A stretch of DNA of 64,000 nt from Chitinophagaceae bacterium UBA1930 (GTDB taxonomy: Bacteria; Bacteroidota; Bacteroidia; Chitinophagales; Chitinophagaceae), in the NCBI GenBank assembly GCA_002337145.1, contig DDFK01000002.1, forward strand, positions 1,302,868-1,366,867, given 5' to 3'. The notes beneath the pieces were generated by a model that was not told the origin of the DNA, ran no database searches, and saw only the letters and a program-made list of their open reading frames with translations. Positions within the stretch are counted from its first letter, which is position 1. Each line of letters starts with the position of its first letter. Both the position numbers and the translations under genes were made by a program. Of the stretch, positions 9,668-17,909 are shown piece by piece.

Positions 9668-9689
9668 AAACATGATTAATATCATGTTT
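9668..9689 (-). promoter_or_regulatory. Fnr/Crp-type operator before ccoS
   Basis: Perfect inverted repeat with 9-base arms AAACATGAT and ATCATGTTT separated by TAAT. The inner TGAT-N4-ATCA agrees with the FNR core. Its centre is 76.5 bases before the ccoS ATG. If the regulator binds at -41.5, transcription would start about 35 bases before the gene. The same element recurs at 12831-12850. Confidence 0.82.
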
Positions 9690-9712
9690 AGCTACAGTAG
9701 GCTTTGTTTACA

Positions 9713-9771
9713 GGCAATGGTACAGGTAGCTGCTGCGGTGGCGTCGCACCCATCAGCCATAGTACATAGCC
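9713..9771 (+). repeat. GGCGTCGCACCC intergenic element, copy 1
   Basis: Core GGCGTCGCACCCATCAGC at 9740-9757. The flanks can fold back: GGCAATGGTACAGG on the left pairs imperfectly with the complement of the GTACATAGCC end on the right, leaving the core at the tip of the hairpin. It lies between the end of ccoI and the Fnr box of ccoS. Five related copies occur in the window. Confidence 0.72.
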
Positions 9772-9828
9772 AGACTTTTACCGTAGTGTCCGTTGCAGCC
9801 AGCATGTTGTTCAGTAATGGTTGTAAGG

Positions 9829-12231
9829 TTATAACCTGTACTTGTTTGCAAGCAGCCCACTTAAACCGTATGTAATCAGAATGATGCTCACAGAGCTAAT
9901 GGGCATCAGTATGGCGGCAATTAAAGGGGACAGTGTCCCTTGCAGTGCAAAGTACAAGCCCACTATATTGTACAAAATGGACAGTATGAAACTGCTTAGG
10001 ATAATGAGTTTGCTGCTTTGGGCAAATTGTATAAACCGGTGCAGCTTCGAAAATTCGGCAGCATCCAATATGCAGTCAGATGCGGGGGTAAAACCGTTAC
10101 GGCTTTCCGTAATGGCAATGCCCACATTGCTCTGTTTCAATGCTGCCGCATCATTCAGCCCGTCGCCAATCATTAATGTATTGGCATGCTTTGTTGTTTG
10201 CAGGTGCTTAATGTAGGTCAGTTTGTCTTCTGGTTGCTGGTTGAACAATAGTTCCGTTTCGCTGCCAAGCAACTGTTCCAGGTTTTTCAGTTCGGTATTG
10301 TTGTCGCCACTGATCACCGAAATGGCAAACCTTTTTTTGAGCGATAGCAAAAGCTCCCTGAACCCGGAACGGTAAGCATTTGCAATAGAAAACCTGCCAA
10401 TGTTTTTGCCATCAATCTTTACAAACAATGCAGAGCCATCCTGGACTGCATCATCATTCAACTGAACAAATGCAGCAGAACCCAATTGTATGTGCTGCTC
10501 GTTTACCCAGCCCTCAATGCCTTTGCCGGTATGTGTTTTATAATGTTGCACAGTTGCTGTTTCGCCTATGGAAAAATAACTGGCAACCGCAATGCTTAAT
10601 GGATGATTGGACTGGGCAAGCAATGCTGCAATGGCCCTTTCGTTTGCGGCGGATAAAACATTGCCTATGTATTGTACCTGTACTTTTTTATTTTGGGTAA
10701 GTGTGCCTGTTTTGTCAAATATAATATGGTTCACTTTGGCAAGGTCTTCTATCACATCCGGATGGCGTATATAGAACTTGTTACGTGTAAGTACCCTTAC
10801 CATATTGCCATTGGTAAATGTGGCCGAAAGCAATAGGGCACAAGGGCAGGCAACAATCAGCACTGTTGTCAATGCATTCCACATGAGCTTGGGCTGTTGC
10901 TGCATATACCAATAGGCTGCTGCTGCAAAACTCAATAGCAGCAATACCAGTGTAAAGTATTTGCTTATTGTGTCAATCAATGGGCGGCTGTTTTTCTTTG
11001 CCTTAAAAACATCTTTGTTCCATAAGCTGGTCAGGTAGCTTTGTGCCACTTCCTTTACGATTATCAATTCCAGTTTTTCTCCCAACTGTTTGCCACCGGC
11101 ATAAATAATTTCGCCCACTTCTTTTGCCACAGGCAGGCTTTCGCCACTTACGAAACTATAGTCAATAGAAGCTTTGCCTTTTGAAAGGATGCAGTCGGCA
11201 GGTACAATTTCATGGTCGTACACCTGGATGATGTCATCTTTTTTTAGTTCGTTAATAGGCAAGGGAGCAAACTTGCCATTCCTTTTTACATTCACAGCAA
11301 TCGGGAAGAAGGATGTGAAATCCCTGTCAAACGAAATGGACCTATATGTACGTTGTTGAACCAAACGGCCAAGCAGCATAAAGAAAACAATGCCACTCAT
11401 ACTGTCCAGATAGCCGCTGCCATGGTTAATGAGTATCTCATAAAGGCTCCTGCAAAAAGTAATGGCAATGGCTATGGCAATGGGCAGGTCTATATTCAGG
11501 TATTTTTTCTTTAAACCCTGATAGGCCACAACAAAAAAATCTGCCGCACAATACAATAGCACTGGTAAGGATAGTATCAAGCCCACATACCTGAAAATGC
11601 TTTCCGCATTTTTGTCAAACAAATGCCCGGTAGCAAAATATTCAGGCAGGCTCATCATCATGATATTGGCAAAGCAGAAGCCTGCAATGCCAATTTTGTA
11701 CAATTGCCTTTTGTTGTATTGCCTGTTATCGGTAGCATCCAGGCTATGCAAACTAATATGTGGCTCATAGCCAATGCTCGTAAATGTTTCAACTACTTTT
11801 CTTGCAGTGGTCTTGTTATTGTTGAAAACAACAAAAGCTTCTTTCTTTAAAAAGTTCACCCTGCAACTGTTGATGCCTTGGTTTATGCGGTGTATATTTT
11901 CCAATAGCCAAAGGCAACTGCTGCAATGCATCTGCGGCAGGTACAACGTAATATGGGTTTGTTGCCCATCGGTAAAGTGGATAAGCTTCTGTACAATGGC
12001 ATCCTCATCCAGAAAAGAAAACTTATCGGCACGCACCTGTATCTTCTGGGCTATCCCCGGGTTTGCGTTTAGGTTGTAATAATCGCATAGCTGGTTTGCA
12101 TTCAATATCTCAAACACCATTTTACAGCCTTCGCAACAAAATGTCTTTTGACCCAATGTAATTTTTTTACTAGGGCATTCATCGCCACAATGGTAGCAAT
12201 GGGTGGCTGCAACTATTTTATCTTGTACCAT
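9829..12231 (-). CDS. ccoI: CcoI-type copper-transporting P1B ATPase
   Basis: 800-residue heavy-metal P-type ATPase. An N-terminal Cys-rich domain (HCYHCGDECP, then FCCEGCKMVF; residues about 12-42) precedes a heavy-metal-associated domain with MHCSSCLW near residue 100. Eight membrane helices follow, with the CPC ion motif at residues 462-464, the phosphorylated Asp of DKTGT at 506, and GDGLNDAAAL near the C-terminus. CcoI exports copper needed for Cu-B assembly in cbb3 oxidase. The Cys-rich N-terminus is typical of the CcoI/FixI group rather than CopA. The start overlaps the end of the preceding gene by 14 bases, so the two are probably translationally coupled. Confidence 0.93.
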   Translation of the reverse strand: MVQDKIVAATHCYHCGDECPSKKITLGQKTFCCEGCKMVFEILNANQLCDYYNLNANPGIAQKIQVRADKFSFLDEDAIVQKLIHFTDGQQTHITLYLPQMHCSSCLWLLENIHRINQGINSCRVNFLKKEAFVVFNNNKTTARKVVETFTSIGYEPHISLHSLDATDNRQYNKRQLYKIGIAGFCFANIMMMSLPEYFATGHLFDKNAESIFRYVGLILSLPVLLYCAADFFVVAYQGLKKKYLNIDLPIAIAIAITFCRSLYEILINHGSGYLDSMSGIVFFMLLGRLVQQRTYRSISFDRDFTSFFPIAVNVKRNGKFAPLPINELKKDDIIQVYDHEIVPADCILSKGKASIDYSFVSGESLPVAKEVGEIIYAGGKQLGEKLELIIVKEVAQSYLTSLWNKDVFKAKKNSRPLIDTISKYFTLVLLLLSFAAAAYWYMQQQPKLMWNALTTVLIVACPCALLLSATFTNGNMVRVLTRNKFYIRHPDVIEDLAKVNHIIFDKTGTLTQNKKVQVQYIGNVLSAANERAIAALLAQSNHPLSIAVASYFSIGETATVQHYKTHTGKGIEGWVNEQHIQLGSAAFVQLNDDAVQDGSALFVKIDGKNIGRFSIANAYRSGFRELLLSLKKRFAISVISGDNNTELKNLEQLLGSETELLFNQQPEDKLTYIKHLQTTKHANTLMIGDGLNDAAALKQSNVGIAITESRNGFTPASDCILDAAEFSKLHRFIQFAQSSKLIILSSFILSILYNIVGLYFALQGTLSPLIAAILMPISSVSIILITYGLSGLLANKYRL

Positions 12232-12763
12232 GCAAACGGGTTGAATTGCTTAACTGGTTGCCCTTTGCTGTGGCATTGTTTGCTTTTGCAAAGCAGGCAC
12301 AGCCTTTGTTCCATGACAACAGCATCCTGTTCCATTGGGCTTTTTCAGCTACAAACGATTCTGTGAATACCTGGATAATGGAATAGATGGGATGTCCTTT
12401 TTTCAGGCTCAGCATTTCGGCTTCAAGCTGCAAGTCTTCTACAAACTCCCTAATCAGGGTTTCCTTTTTTTGCGTGAGTTGTTGCAGTTCATCAATATTT
12501 ACAGTGGGGTTGAAGTCGGGATTGTCCTTGGTATCGAAAACGGCCTGCACTGCGGGAAAAACAAGTTTTGTTTCATAATTGCTCAGCGATTCAAACTCAT
12601 GTTTCAGGCCCTGCACAATTTCGTACAGCAGGGCTGCATTGCTGCATGGGTTATGGGCTTTGTTGTACTCACGCAGTTCAACAAATTTTTTGGCAATAAA
12701 CGGGTATAGTTGCCTGGCAATTTTTTCAACAACTTCATTGGCAGAAGATGAGTGTGCACACAT
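12218..12763 (-). CDS. Helical protein of unknown function, co-transcribed with ccoI
   Basis: 181 residues, predicted almost wholly alpha-helical. The central part (LKHEFESLSNYETKLVFPAV) has the spacing of hemerythrin-like proteins of the ScdA/RIC group (ELxxHMxxEExxLFPxI), but the iron-ligand His is not where it is expected. It would therefore be a degenerate or non-metal relative, if related at all. Cysteines occur near the N-terminus (C2, C39) and in a late GCACF motif. It overlaps ccoI by 14 bases and is preceded by an Fnr-type box, so it probably works with copper loading or low-oxygen physiology. I do not recognise it firmly and assign no function. Confidence 0.6.
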   Translation of the reverse strand: MCAHSSSANEVVEKIARQLYPFIAKKFVELREYNKAHNPCSNAALLYEIVQGLKHEFESLSNYETKLVFPAVQAVFDTKDNPDFNPTVNIDELQQLTQKKETLIREFVEDLQLEAEMLSLKKGHPIYSIIQVFTESFVAEKAQWNRMLLSWNKGCACFAKANNATAKGNQLSNSTRLHGTR

Positions 12764-12830
12764 AGTCAGAGTATTTTAATGCAAATCTGACTACATAATG
12801 CATCTATATCTATGATGTATCCAGTACCGG

Positions 12831-12850
12831 AACATGATTTTTATCATGTT
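12831..12850 (-). promoter_or_regulatory. Fnr/Crp-type operator before the ccoI unit
   Basis: Perfect 8-base arms AACATGAT and ATCATGTT around TTTT. The centre is 77.5 bases before the ATG at 12763, within 1 base of the spacing at the ccoS box. It begins right after the stop codon of the Crp/Fnr gene, which ends at 12853 on this strand. It should serve the ccoI unit, and repression or activation of anything else is not implied. Confidence 0.82.
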
Positions 12851-12852
12851 TC

Positions 12853-13569
12853 TCAATACAGTAGGTTGGCTGTTTTGGTAAGTTTTTCCAGGTGGGTGAT
12901 TTTTATTTTCTTGCCAGCCAGTTCAATCAGTTTGCTGGTATTGAATTCCGATAGCAAACGGATGGTGCTTTCGGTGGATGTGCCCACAAGGTCTGCAAGC
13001 TCTTCACGGCTCAATTGCACATTAATGGTCTGTCCATCTGCCTCAAAGCCATAGGTTGCCTTTAAAAAAAGCAGGGCTTCGGCTACACGTTCCCGCACAT
13101 TTTTTTGCGAAAGGGATACAATATGCTCCTCAGCCGTTTTCAGGTCGTCGCTTATCTTTTTGAATAGCGCCAGACAAAGCGTCTGGTTAGACATGGCAAG
13201 GCTCATGAAAAAAGACTTGTCTATAACGCAAACAGAAGAATCTTCCAAGGCCACTGCATTGCAATGGTAGCGGTCGTTTGCAAGTAGGGAACGGTACCCG
13301 AGAATGTCGCCACCTTTTACCAATCGCAATATCTGCTCCTTGCCATCTGGTCCAGCGGTAGACAGTTTTATTTTGCCATTGTTGATGCAGAAAAGGCCCA
13401 ACGGCAAAGCGTTTTCGGCAAAAATCAATTGGCCTTTTTTAAAGGTCGTGCAGGACTTGTGGATGTTGAGTTCTTCCAGTTGCTCATTGTCGAGCAAAGA
13501 GAAAATAGAGTGCGAACCTTTTGCACAGGTAAGGCAGGAAAGGATTGGGTCAGATGGTTTAACTCTCAT
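12853..13569 (-). CDS. Crp/Fnr family transcription regulator
   Basis: 238 residues. A cyclic-nucleotide-binding fold (about residues 25-145) is followed by a winged helix-turn-helix with LSREELADLVGTSTESTIRLL (about 185-205). The N-terminus has CLTC at residues 12-15 and further Cys at 40 and later positions, so an oxygen-sensitive iron-sulfur cluster is possible, but the spacing differs from E. coli FNR (which has CxxC plus a Cys six residues on). The HTH keeps the Glu-Ser...Arg arrangement of the FNR-like recognition helix, which reads TGAT-type half sites. Two such sites lie next to this gene and before ccoS, which makes the cbb3 genes its likely targets. Confidence 0.88.
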   Translation of the reverse strand: MRVKPSDPILSCLTCAKGSHSIFSLLDNEQLEELNIHKSCTTFKKGQLIFAENALPLGLFCINNGKIKLSTAGPDGKEQILRLVKGGDILGYRSLLANDRYHCNAVALEDSSVCVIDKSFFMSLAMSNQTLCLALFKKISDDLKTAEEHIVSLSQKNVRERVAEALLFLKATYGFEADGQTINVQLSREELADLVGTSTESTIRLLSEFNTSKLIELAGKKIKITHLEKLTKTANLLY

Positions 13570-13964
13570 GTTGTTACAACGTTGCTGCGAAGTTAGGTAA
13601 TAATTGATTTATGCTTTTTTACAGACAGTATGCCCTGCCTGCTATGCATCAGTTATGGAACCGCTGCATGCTTCTGGTAAAATTACTGACCAATATTGTT
13701 TTTTTACGTTATGCAAACGATGTCGGTAACGATTGCAGTAAAAAATGAATGCATTGCCTTGCACAATGTGAGGCCGCTTTCTATCTTGTTACAACGATTG
13801 TTTGCATCCTGCTTATGAACCAATAACTGCTGCTATCCACTTATTCTTCTGTAGTTGCGTTGCAATCATTTTCCAGCATTCATTCAAGTCTGTCCCTGTC
13901 AAGACAATAATGGCATTCACTGGTTGCCATCCGGTATTGTATTGTCTAACCTAAAATAAAAAAA
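13570..13964. other. 395-base divergent intergenic region without a gene
   Basis: It separates the Crp/Fnr gene (leftward) from the pectate lyase gene (rightward). An 11-base word, TTGTTACAACG, occurs twice (13571-13581 and 13786-13796); each contains the small palindrome TTGTnACAA, which might be a binding site. A TAACTTCG sequence about 30 bases before the regulator start resembles a -7 box. No coding frame of convincing composition is seen. Confidence 0.5.
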
Positions 13965-16166
13965 ATGAAACAGACACAACAGCGATTGTTTGCTATTTGT
14001 ATGATGCTGGGCTTTTGCTTTACGGCATTTTCACAAAACTGTACATTGGTAGGATGGGCCAGTCAAAATGGGGGCGTAACCGGTGGCGGCTCGGCCACGC
14101 CTACCGTTGTAAGCAATTACACCGATTTTAAAAATGCCGTTACATCAACAACGGTAAAGGTCGTGCACATTTCGGGAACCATCACTTTCCCGGCCGCTGG
14201 ACGCATCAATTTTCAGGACCAGACAGGTAAGACCATTTATGGCCTACCAGGCTCAAAGCTGGTATCAACTGACCTCACGGCCGCTGGCTCAGGCATACTA
14301 TACGTTAAGCGATGCAGCAATATCCTTTTCAGGAACATTACATTTGAAGGGCCTGGTGCCTATGATACAGATGGCAACGATAACATGACGATTGACAACT
14401 GTACAAATGTTTGGGTTGACCATTGCGATTTCCAGGATGGTGTTGATGGTAATCTGGACGTGAAGAACCTGGCAGATTATATATCCATTACCTGGTGCAG
14501 GTTCATTTATCTAAAGCCACCCATTTCCGGTGGGTCAGGCGGTGCAAATGACCATCGGTTCTCCAATCTTTTTGGCTCCAGCGACGGAGCCACAGGCGAT
14601 AGGGGCAAGCTGCGTATTACTATGCAGAACTGTTGGTGGGCACAGGGTTGCAAGGAGCGTATGCCCAGGGTAAGGTTTGGTAAAGTGCATATTGTAAACA
14701 ATTATTTCAGTTGCTCGGGCAATAACCATTGCGTACGTGCAGGCTTTGAGGCCGACCTACGTGTTGAAAGCAATTATTTTGAAAACGTCAACAACCCGAT
14801 TGATCTTTTTGACAATGATTTTACTGCTGTTAGTTCAATCAACAATTCATTTGTGGGCACTACTGGCACTACTGCCGGCAGCGGCACAGCCTTTACGCCG
14901 CCTTATACGCTTACGGTAACACCGGCGGCCAATGTAAAGAGCCAGGTAATGACCGGTGCAGGTGCCACGCTTTCAAGCCCCACTTGTAGCGGCACTGCCA
15001 ACTATACATTAACTACAACGGCATCGCCGGCAGCCGGAGGCACAGTAACCGGTGCAGGCTCTTATGCCGCAGGTTCCACAGCAACGGTTACGGCAACGGC
15101 TGCAACGGGTTACACTTTTACAGGTTGGAGCGGTGCCGCATCGGGTACAACCAATCCTGTTTCCATTACCATGAATGCCAACCAATCTGTTACGGCCAAT
15201 TTTACTGCAACAACCACAACCTATACACTTTCTGTAACGGCTTCGCCTGCGGCTGGTGGTACGGTAACCGGTGCGGGTTCTTACAGTTCGGGGGCAACTG
15301 CTACAATTACAGCAACTGCCAATGCAGGTTACAGTTTTACGGGTTGGAGCGGTGATGCTTCTGGTACATCAACCAGCACTACGGTAACCATGAGTGCCAA
15401 TAAAGCTGCCGTTGCCAACTTTCAGGCAGTGAGTGGTGGAAGCTCAACGATACGTATAGAAGATGATGCTACAGCCTCTACAGGCTTTTGCAGTTATGAA
15501 GGCAGTATCAGCAGCAACAGCGGTGCAAACAATGGTAAGGTTGTTAACCTAACCAACTCAACAGCCAAAGGTGTCAACTGGAAAGTAAACACGCCTGCTG
15601 GGGGTTCGTACACATTAACCTGGCGGTACGTAAACAGCAGTAGCAGCAATACCTACACAATGAAGCTGCTGGTAAACGGTGTTACTATAAACAGTGCACA
15701 GCCATTTGCCAAAACAAGCAGCAGTACAACGTTTGCTACCTCTACTGCAACGGTTAGTTTGGTAAGTGGTGGCAACATCATCCGTTTGGAATCGGTTACA
15801 TCCAATGCAACAGCAGATATTGACTGGATAGAAATTACCGGTAACAGTCCTGTTGCTGGCGATTGCAATGTGGCAAAAGCGGCACCATTGCTATTGCCTA
15901 TTGCTGCAACAAAAGAAAAAACAGGCGTCTATCCGAATCCATCCAATGGTTTGACCAATATAGGTTTTTACCTGGCGGAGGCCGACAATGTTACGATTGC
16001 TGTGGTAAATGCTGCAGGAAAAACAGTGCTTAGTCAAAGTAGCAAACTGCAAGCTGGCTATCATATAAAAGCATTGAATATGGGTGGCAGGCAAGCAGGG
16101 CTTTATATAGTAACGGTAAGCGGGGTAAAGAAGCAAGGGGAAGTTTTTAAGTTAATCATTGAATAG
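13965..16166 (+). CDS. Secreted pectate lyase (PL1) with repeat, CBM and T9SS domains
   Basis: 733 residues in five parts. A signal peptide (1-24) is followed by a right-handed beta-helix pectate lyase of family 1 (about 25-320), with the DHCDFQDGVDGNLDVKN calcium region and a RMPRVRFG block that supplies the catalytic Arg. Two tandem 73-residue repeats (about 346-418 and 419-490; GTVTGAGSY...GWSG...ANF) are of the InlB-B/Flg_new type. A carbohydrate-binding module of the CBM6/35 kind spans about 496-626. A T9SS sorting domain (about 654-733) begins with VYPNPSNG. The enzyme cleaves pectate by beta-elimination and should be anchored or released at the cell surface. A strong terminator follows. 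Confidence 0.93.
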   Translation: MKQTQQRLFAICMMLGFCFTAFSQNCTLVGWASQNGGVTGGGSATPTVVSNYTDFKNAVTSTTVKVVHISGTITFPAAGRINFQDQTGKTIYGLPGSKLVSTDLTAAGSGILYVKRCSNILFRNITFEGPGAYDTDGNDNMTIDNCTNVWVDHCDFQDGVDGNLDVKNLADYISITWCRFIYLKPPISGGSGGANDHRFSNLFGSSDGATGDRGKLRITMQNCWWAQGCKERMPRVRFGKVHIVNNYFSCSGNNHCVRAGFEADLRVESNYFENVNNPIDLFDNDFTAVSSINNSFVGTTGTTAGSGTAFTPPYTLTVTPAANVKSQVMTGAGATLSSPTCSGTANYTLTTTASPAAGGTVTGAGSYAAGSTATVTATAATGYTFTGWSGAASGTTNPVSITMNANQSVTANFTATTTTYTLSVTASPAAGGTVTGAGSYSSGATATITATANAGYSFTGWSGDASGTSTSTTVTMSANKAAVANFQAVSGGSSTIRIEDDATASTGFCSYEGSISSNSGANNGKVVNLTNSTAKGVNWKVNTPAGGSYTLTWRYVNSSSSNTYTMKLLVNGVTINSAQPFAKTSSSTTFATSTATVSLVSGGNIIRLESVTSNATADIDWIEITGNSPVAGDCNVAKAAPLLLPIAATKEKTGVYPNPSNGLTNIGFYLAEADNVTIAVVNAAGKTVLSQSSKLQAGYHIKALNMGGRQAGLYIVTVSGVKKQGEVFKLIIE
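15001..15426 (+). repeat. Two in-frame 219-base tandem repeats in the pectate lyase gene
   Basis: The two units begin at about 15001 and 15220 and encode nearly the same 73-residue domain. The best conserved stretch is TASPAAGGTVTGAGSY in both. They form linker domains between the catalytic part and the CBM. Such repeats can expand or contract by recombination. Confidence 0.8.
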
Positions 16167-16182
16167 GTATCCCGGTATTTGT

Positions 16183-16216
16183 AGAAAGCTGCCATGTAAT
16201 GGCAGCTTTCTTTGTT
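16183..16216 (+). terminator. Intrinsic terminator after the pectate lyase gene
   Basis: A 13-base perfect stem (16183-16195 with 16199-16211) with a GTA loop is followed by TTGTTT. It ends the pectate lyase transcript. Confidence 0.85.
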
Positions 16217-16292
16217 TATAGCTTTTTGTTTCTTCAGTATTGCTCCAGAATCTTGTTGCTATTTGTGGCCCGAAACATTTCAAACTGTGTTT

Positions 16293-17831
16293 ATGAAGAT
16301 TGAAACATGGCAAAAACGGGTTGGTCTTTTAGTGGCAATTGGTATCCTGTTTTCATTGGGTGGCAATGCCCAAACGGTAAAGATACTTTTTGATGCAACC
16401 AAGGCCGAAACGGCTGGCAGTGCCGATTGGGTAATTGATGCGGACCAGTTTAACCTGGGTTTTGGTACCGGGCCTGCCGTACTGAATGGTGGCAACGAAT
16501 CAAACCCGCAACAAGTGCCAACGCCTGCACAATCGGGCATCACGGCATCAACACCGGAAACCTATTGGACAGGGGCATTGTCGAACTGGGGTATTGATTG
16601 CGTTAAGCGGTCTTATATAGTGGAAACCCTGCCTTATAATGGCAGGATCACTTATGGCGATGTATCGAATGCACAGGACCTGTCCAATTACAAAGTGTTT
16701 ATTGTTTGTGAACCGAACATCCTTTTCACGGCATCGGAAAAAACGGCCATCCTGCATTTTGTACAAAATGGTGGCGGTCTGTTCATGGTTTCTGACCATA
16801 CTGTCTCTGACAGGAACAATGATGGACATGATTCCCCCGAAATATGGAACGACCTTATCAATAACAATGGTATCATAGTGAACCCTTTTGGTTTCACTTT
16901 TGATCTTGCCAATTTTTCAGAAACATCTACCAATATTCCTGTGCTACCTACCGATTCGTTGCTGCATGGGCCTATGGGTAATGTAACGTCAGTAAAATGG
17001 AGCAATGGCACTTCCATCACATTGTCACCATCTATTAATAGTAGCGTTAGGGGAGTGGTGTATAAAACGGGTTCATCCTTTGGCAATACTGGCGTTATGT
17101 GTGCCTATGCCCGTTATGGCAACGGTAAAGTGGTGGCCATTGGTGACAGCTCGCCTTGCGATGACGGTACGGGCGACCCTAACGATAACCTGTATAATGG
17201 CTATACATTGGATGCATCGGGCAACCATCAACGATTATTGATGAATGCCACGATATGGCTGACTACAAGTACTGTTGCATTGGCACTTGACCAACTTGAC
17301 CTATATGCTGCAAAAGGTAGCAATAACAGTATCAACATTCAATGGAATGCTGTGCAGTTGAACAGTTTGCCAGAAACATTTTCCTTGCAGAAATCGAAGG
17401 ATGGTGTGCAGTTCAAAGAAATCTATCAGGTGCAAAGCAATAACCCAACGACCAGCCATTTTTCTTTTACCGACCATGAACTGTATGATGGGCCCAACTA
17501 TTACCGTGTAGCTGTTTCGGGTGGTGACAGGTCAGGTATCACTTATTCAAAAACAGTTATGGTAAATGGAAATCCGTCAAGTGGCAACACATTAACCTTG
17601 CTGCCTTCGCAGCCTGGTCAGTTAATGATAAGGGTACATGCTACGGCAACTACTATGGGTACGGTTGTGTTATATGACATGCAGGGAAGGCTGGTTGCCC
17701 AGCGTAAGGTAGATGTTGTAAACGGCTCACAGGATATTGCTTTGGGCAATATAGCACAAGGCATGGCTTCGTATATAGTTGCACTTTACGTAAATGGCAA
17801 CATGCTTGTACAAAAAGCAGTTGCCCGTTAA
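16293..17831 (+). CDS. Secreted protein with GATase1-like N-terminal domain and T9SS C-terminus
   Basis: 512 residues from the ATG at 16293, which begins a good signal peptide (cleavage near GNAQ). Longer in-frame starts would lie in the preceding terminator. Residues about 25-330 look like a Rossmann-type domain of the class I glutamine amidotransferase/DUF4350 superfamily: YKVFIVCEPN, then a helix and GGGLFMVSDH, and later GKVVAIGDSSP. No Cys-His-Glu triad is obvious, so it is more likely a binding or hydrolase-like domain than an amidotransferase. A fibronectin-like section (about 335-420) and a sorting domain with VVLYDMQGRLV follow. The enzyme activity is not recognised. Its place between a pectate lyase and an outer-membrane receptor suggests surface polysaccharide work. 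Confidence 0.7.
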   Translation: MKIETWQKRVGLLVAIGILFSLGGNAQTVKILFDATKAETAGSADWVIDADQFNLGFGTGPAVLNGGNESNPQQVPTPAQSGITASTPETYWTGALSNWGIDCVKRSYIVETLPYNGRITYGDVSNAQDLSNYKVFIVCEPNILFTASEKTAILHFVQNGGGLFMVSDHTVSDRNNDGHDSPEIWNDLINNNGIIVNPFGFTFDLANFSETSTNIPVLPTDSLLHGPMGNVTSVKWSNGTSITLSPSINSSVRGVVYKTGSSFGNTGVMCAYARYGNGKVVAIGDSSPCDDGTGDPNDNLYNGYTLDASGNHQRLLMNATIWLTTSTVALALDQLDLYAAKGSNNSINIQWNAVQLNSLPETFSLQKSKDGVQFKEIYQVQSNNPTTSHFSFTDHELYDGPNYYRVAVSGGDRSGITYSKTVMVNGNPSSGNTLTLLPSQPGQLMIRVHATATTMGTVVLYDMQGRLVAQRKVDVVNGSQDIALGNIAQGMASYIVALYVNGNMLVQKAVAR

Positions 17832-17909
17832 CATGGCGAATGCTTGGCCAAAACACTTTATCTAACTACAGGTTTTCTTGCAACCTGATTATATTAAGAA
17901 ACACCTTAC

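Noticed and set aside
15001..15426. Tandem DNA repeats as a CRISPR or satellite array
   Set aside because: They are two in-frame protein domains of 73 residues, not short repeats with spacers.
16212..16292. Upstream TTG start for the GATase1-like secreted protein
   Set aside because: It begins at the end of the terminator stem, and the added 27 residues would bury the signal peptide. The ATG at 16293 starts a normal signal peptide.
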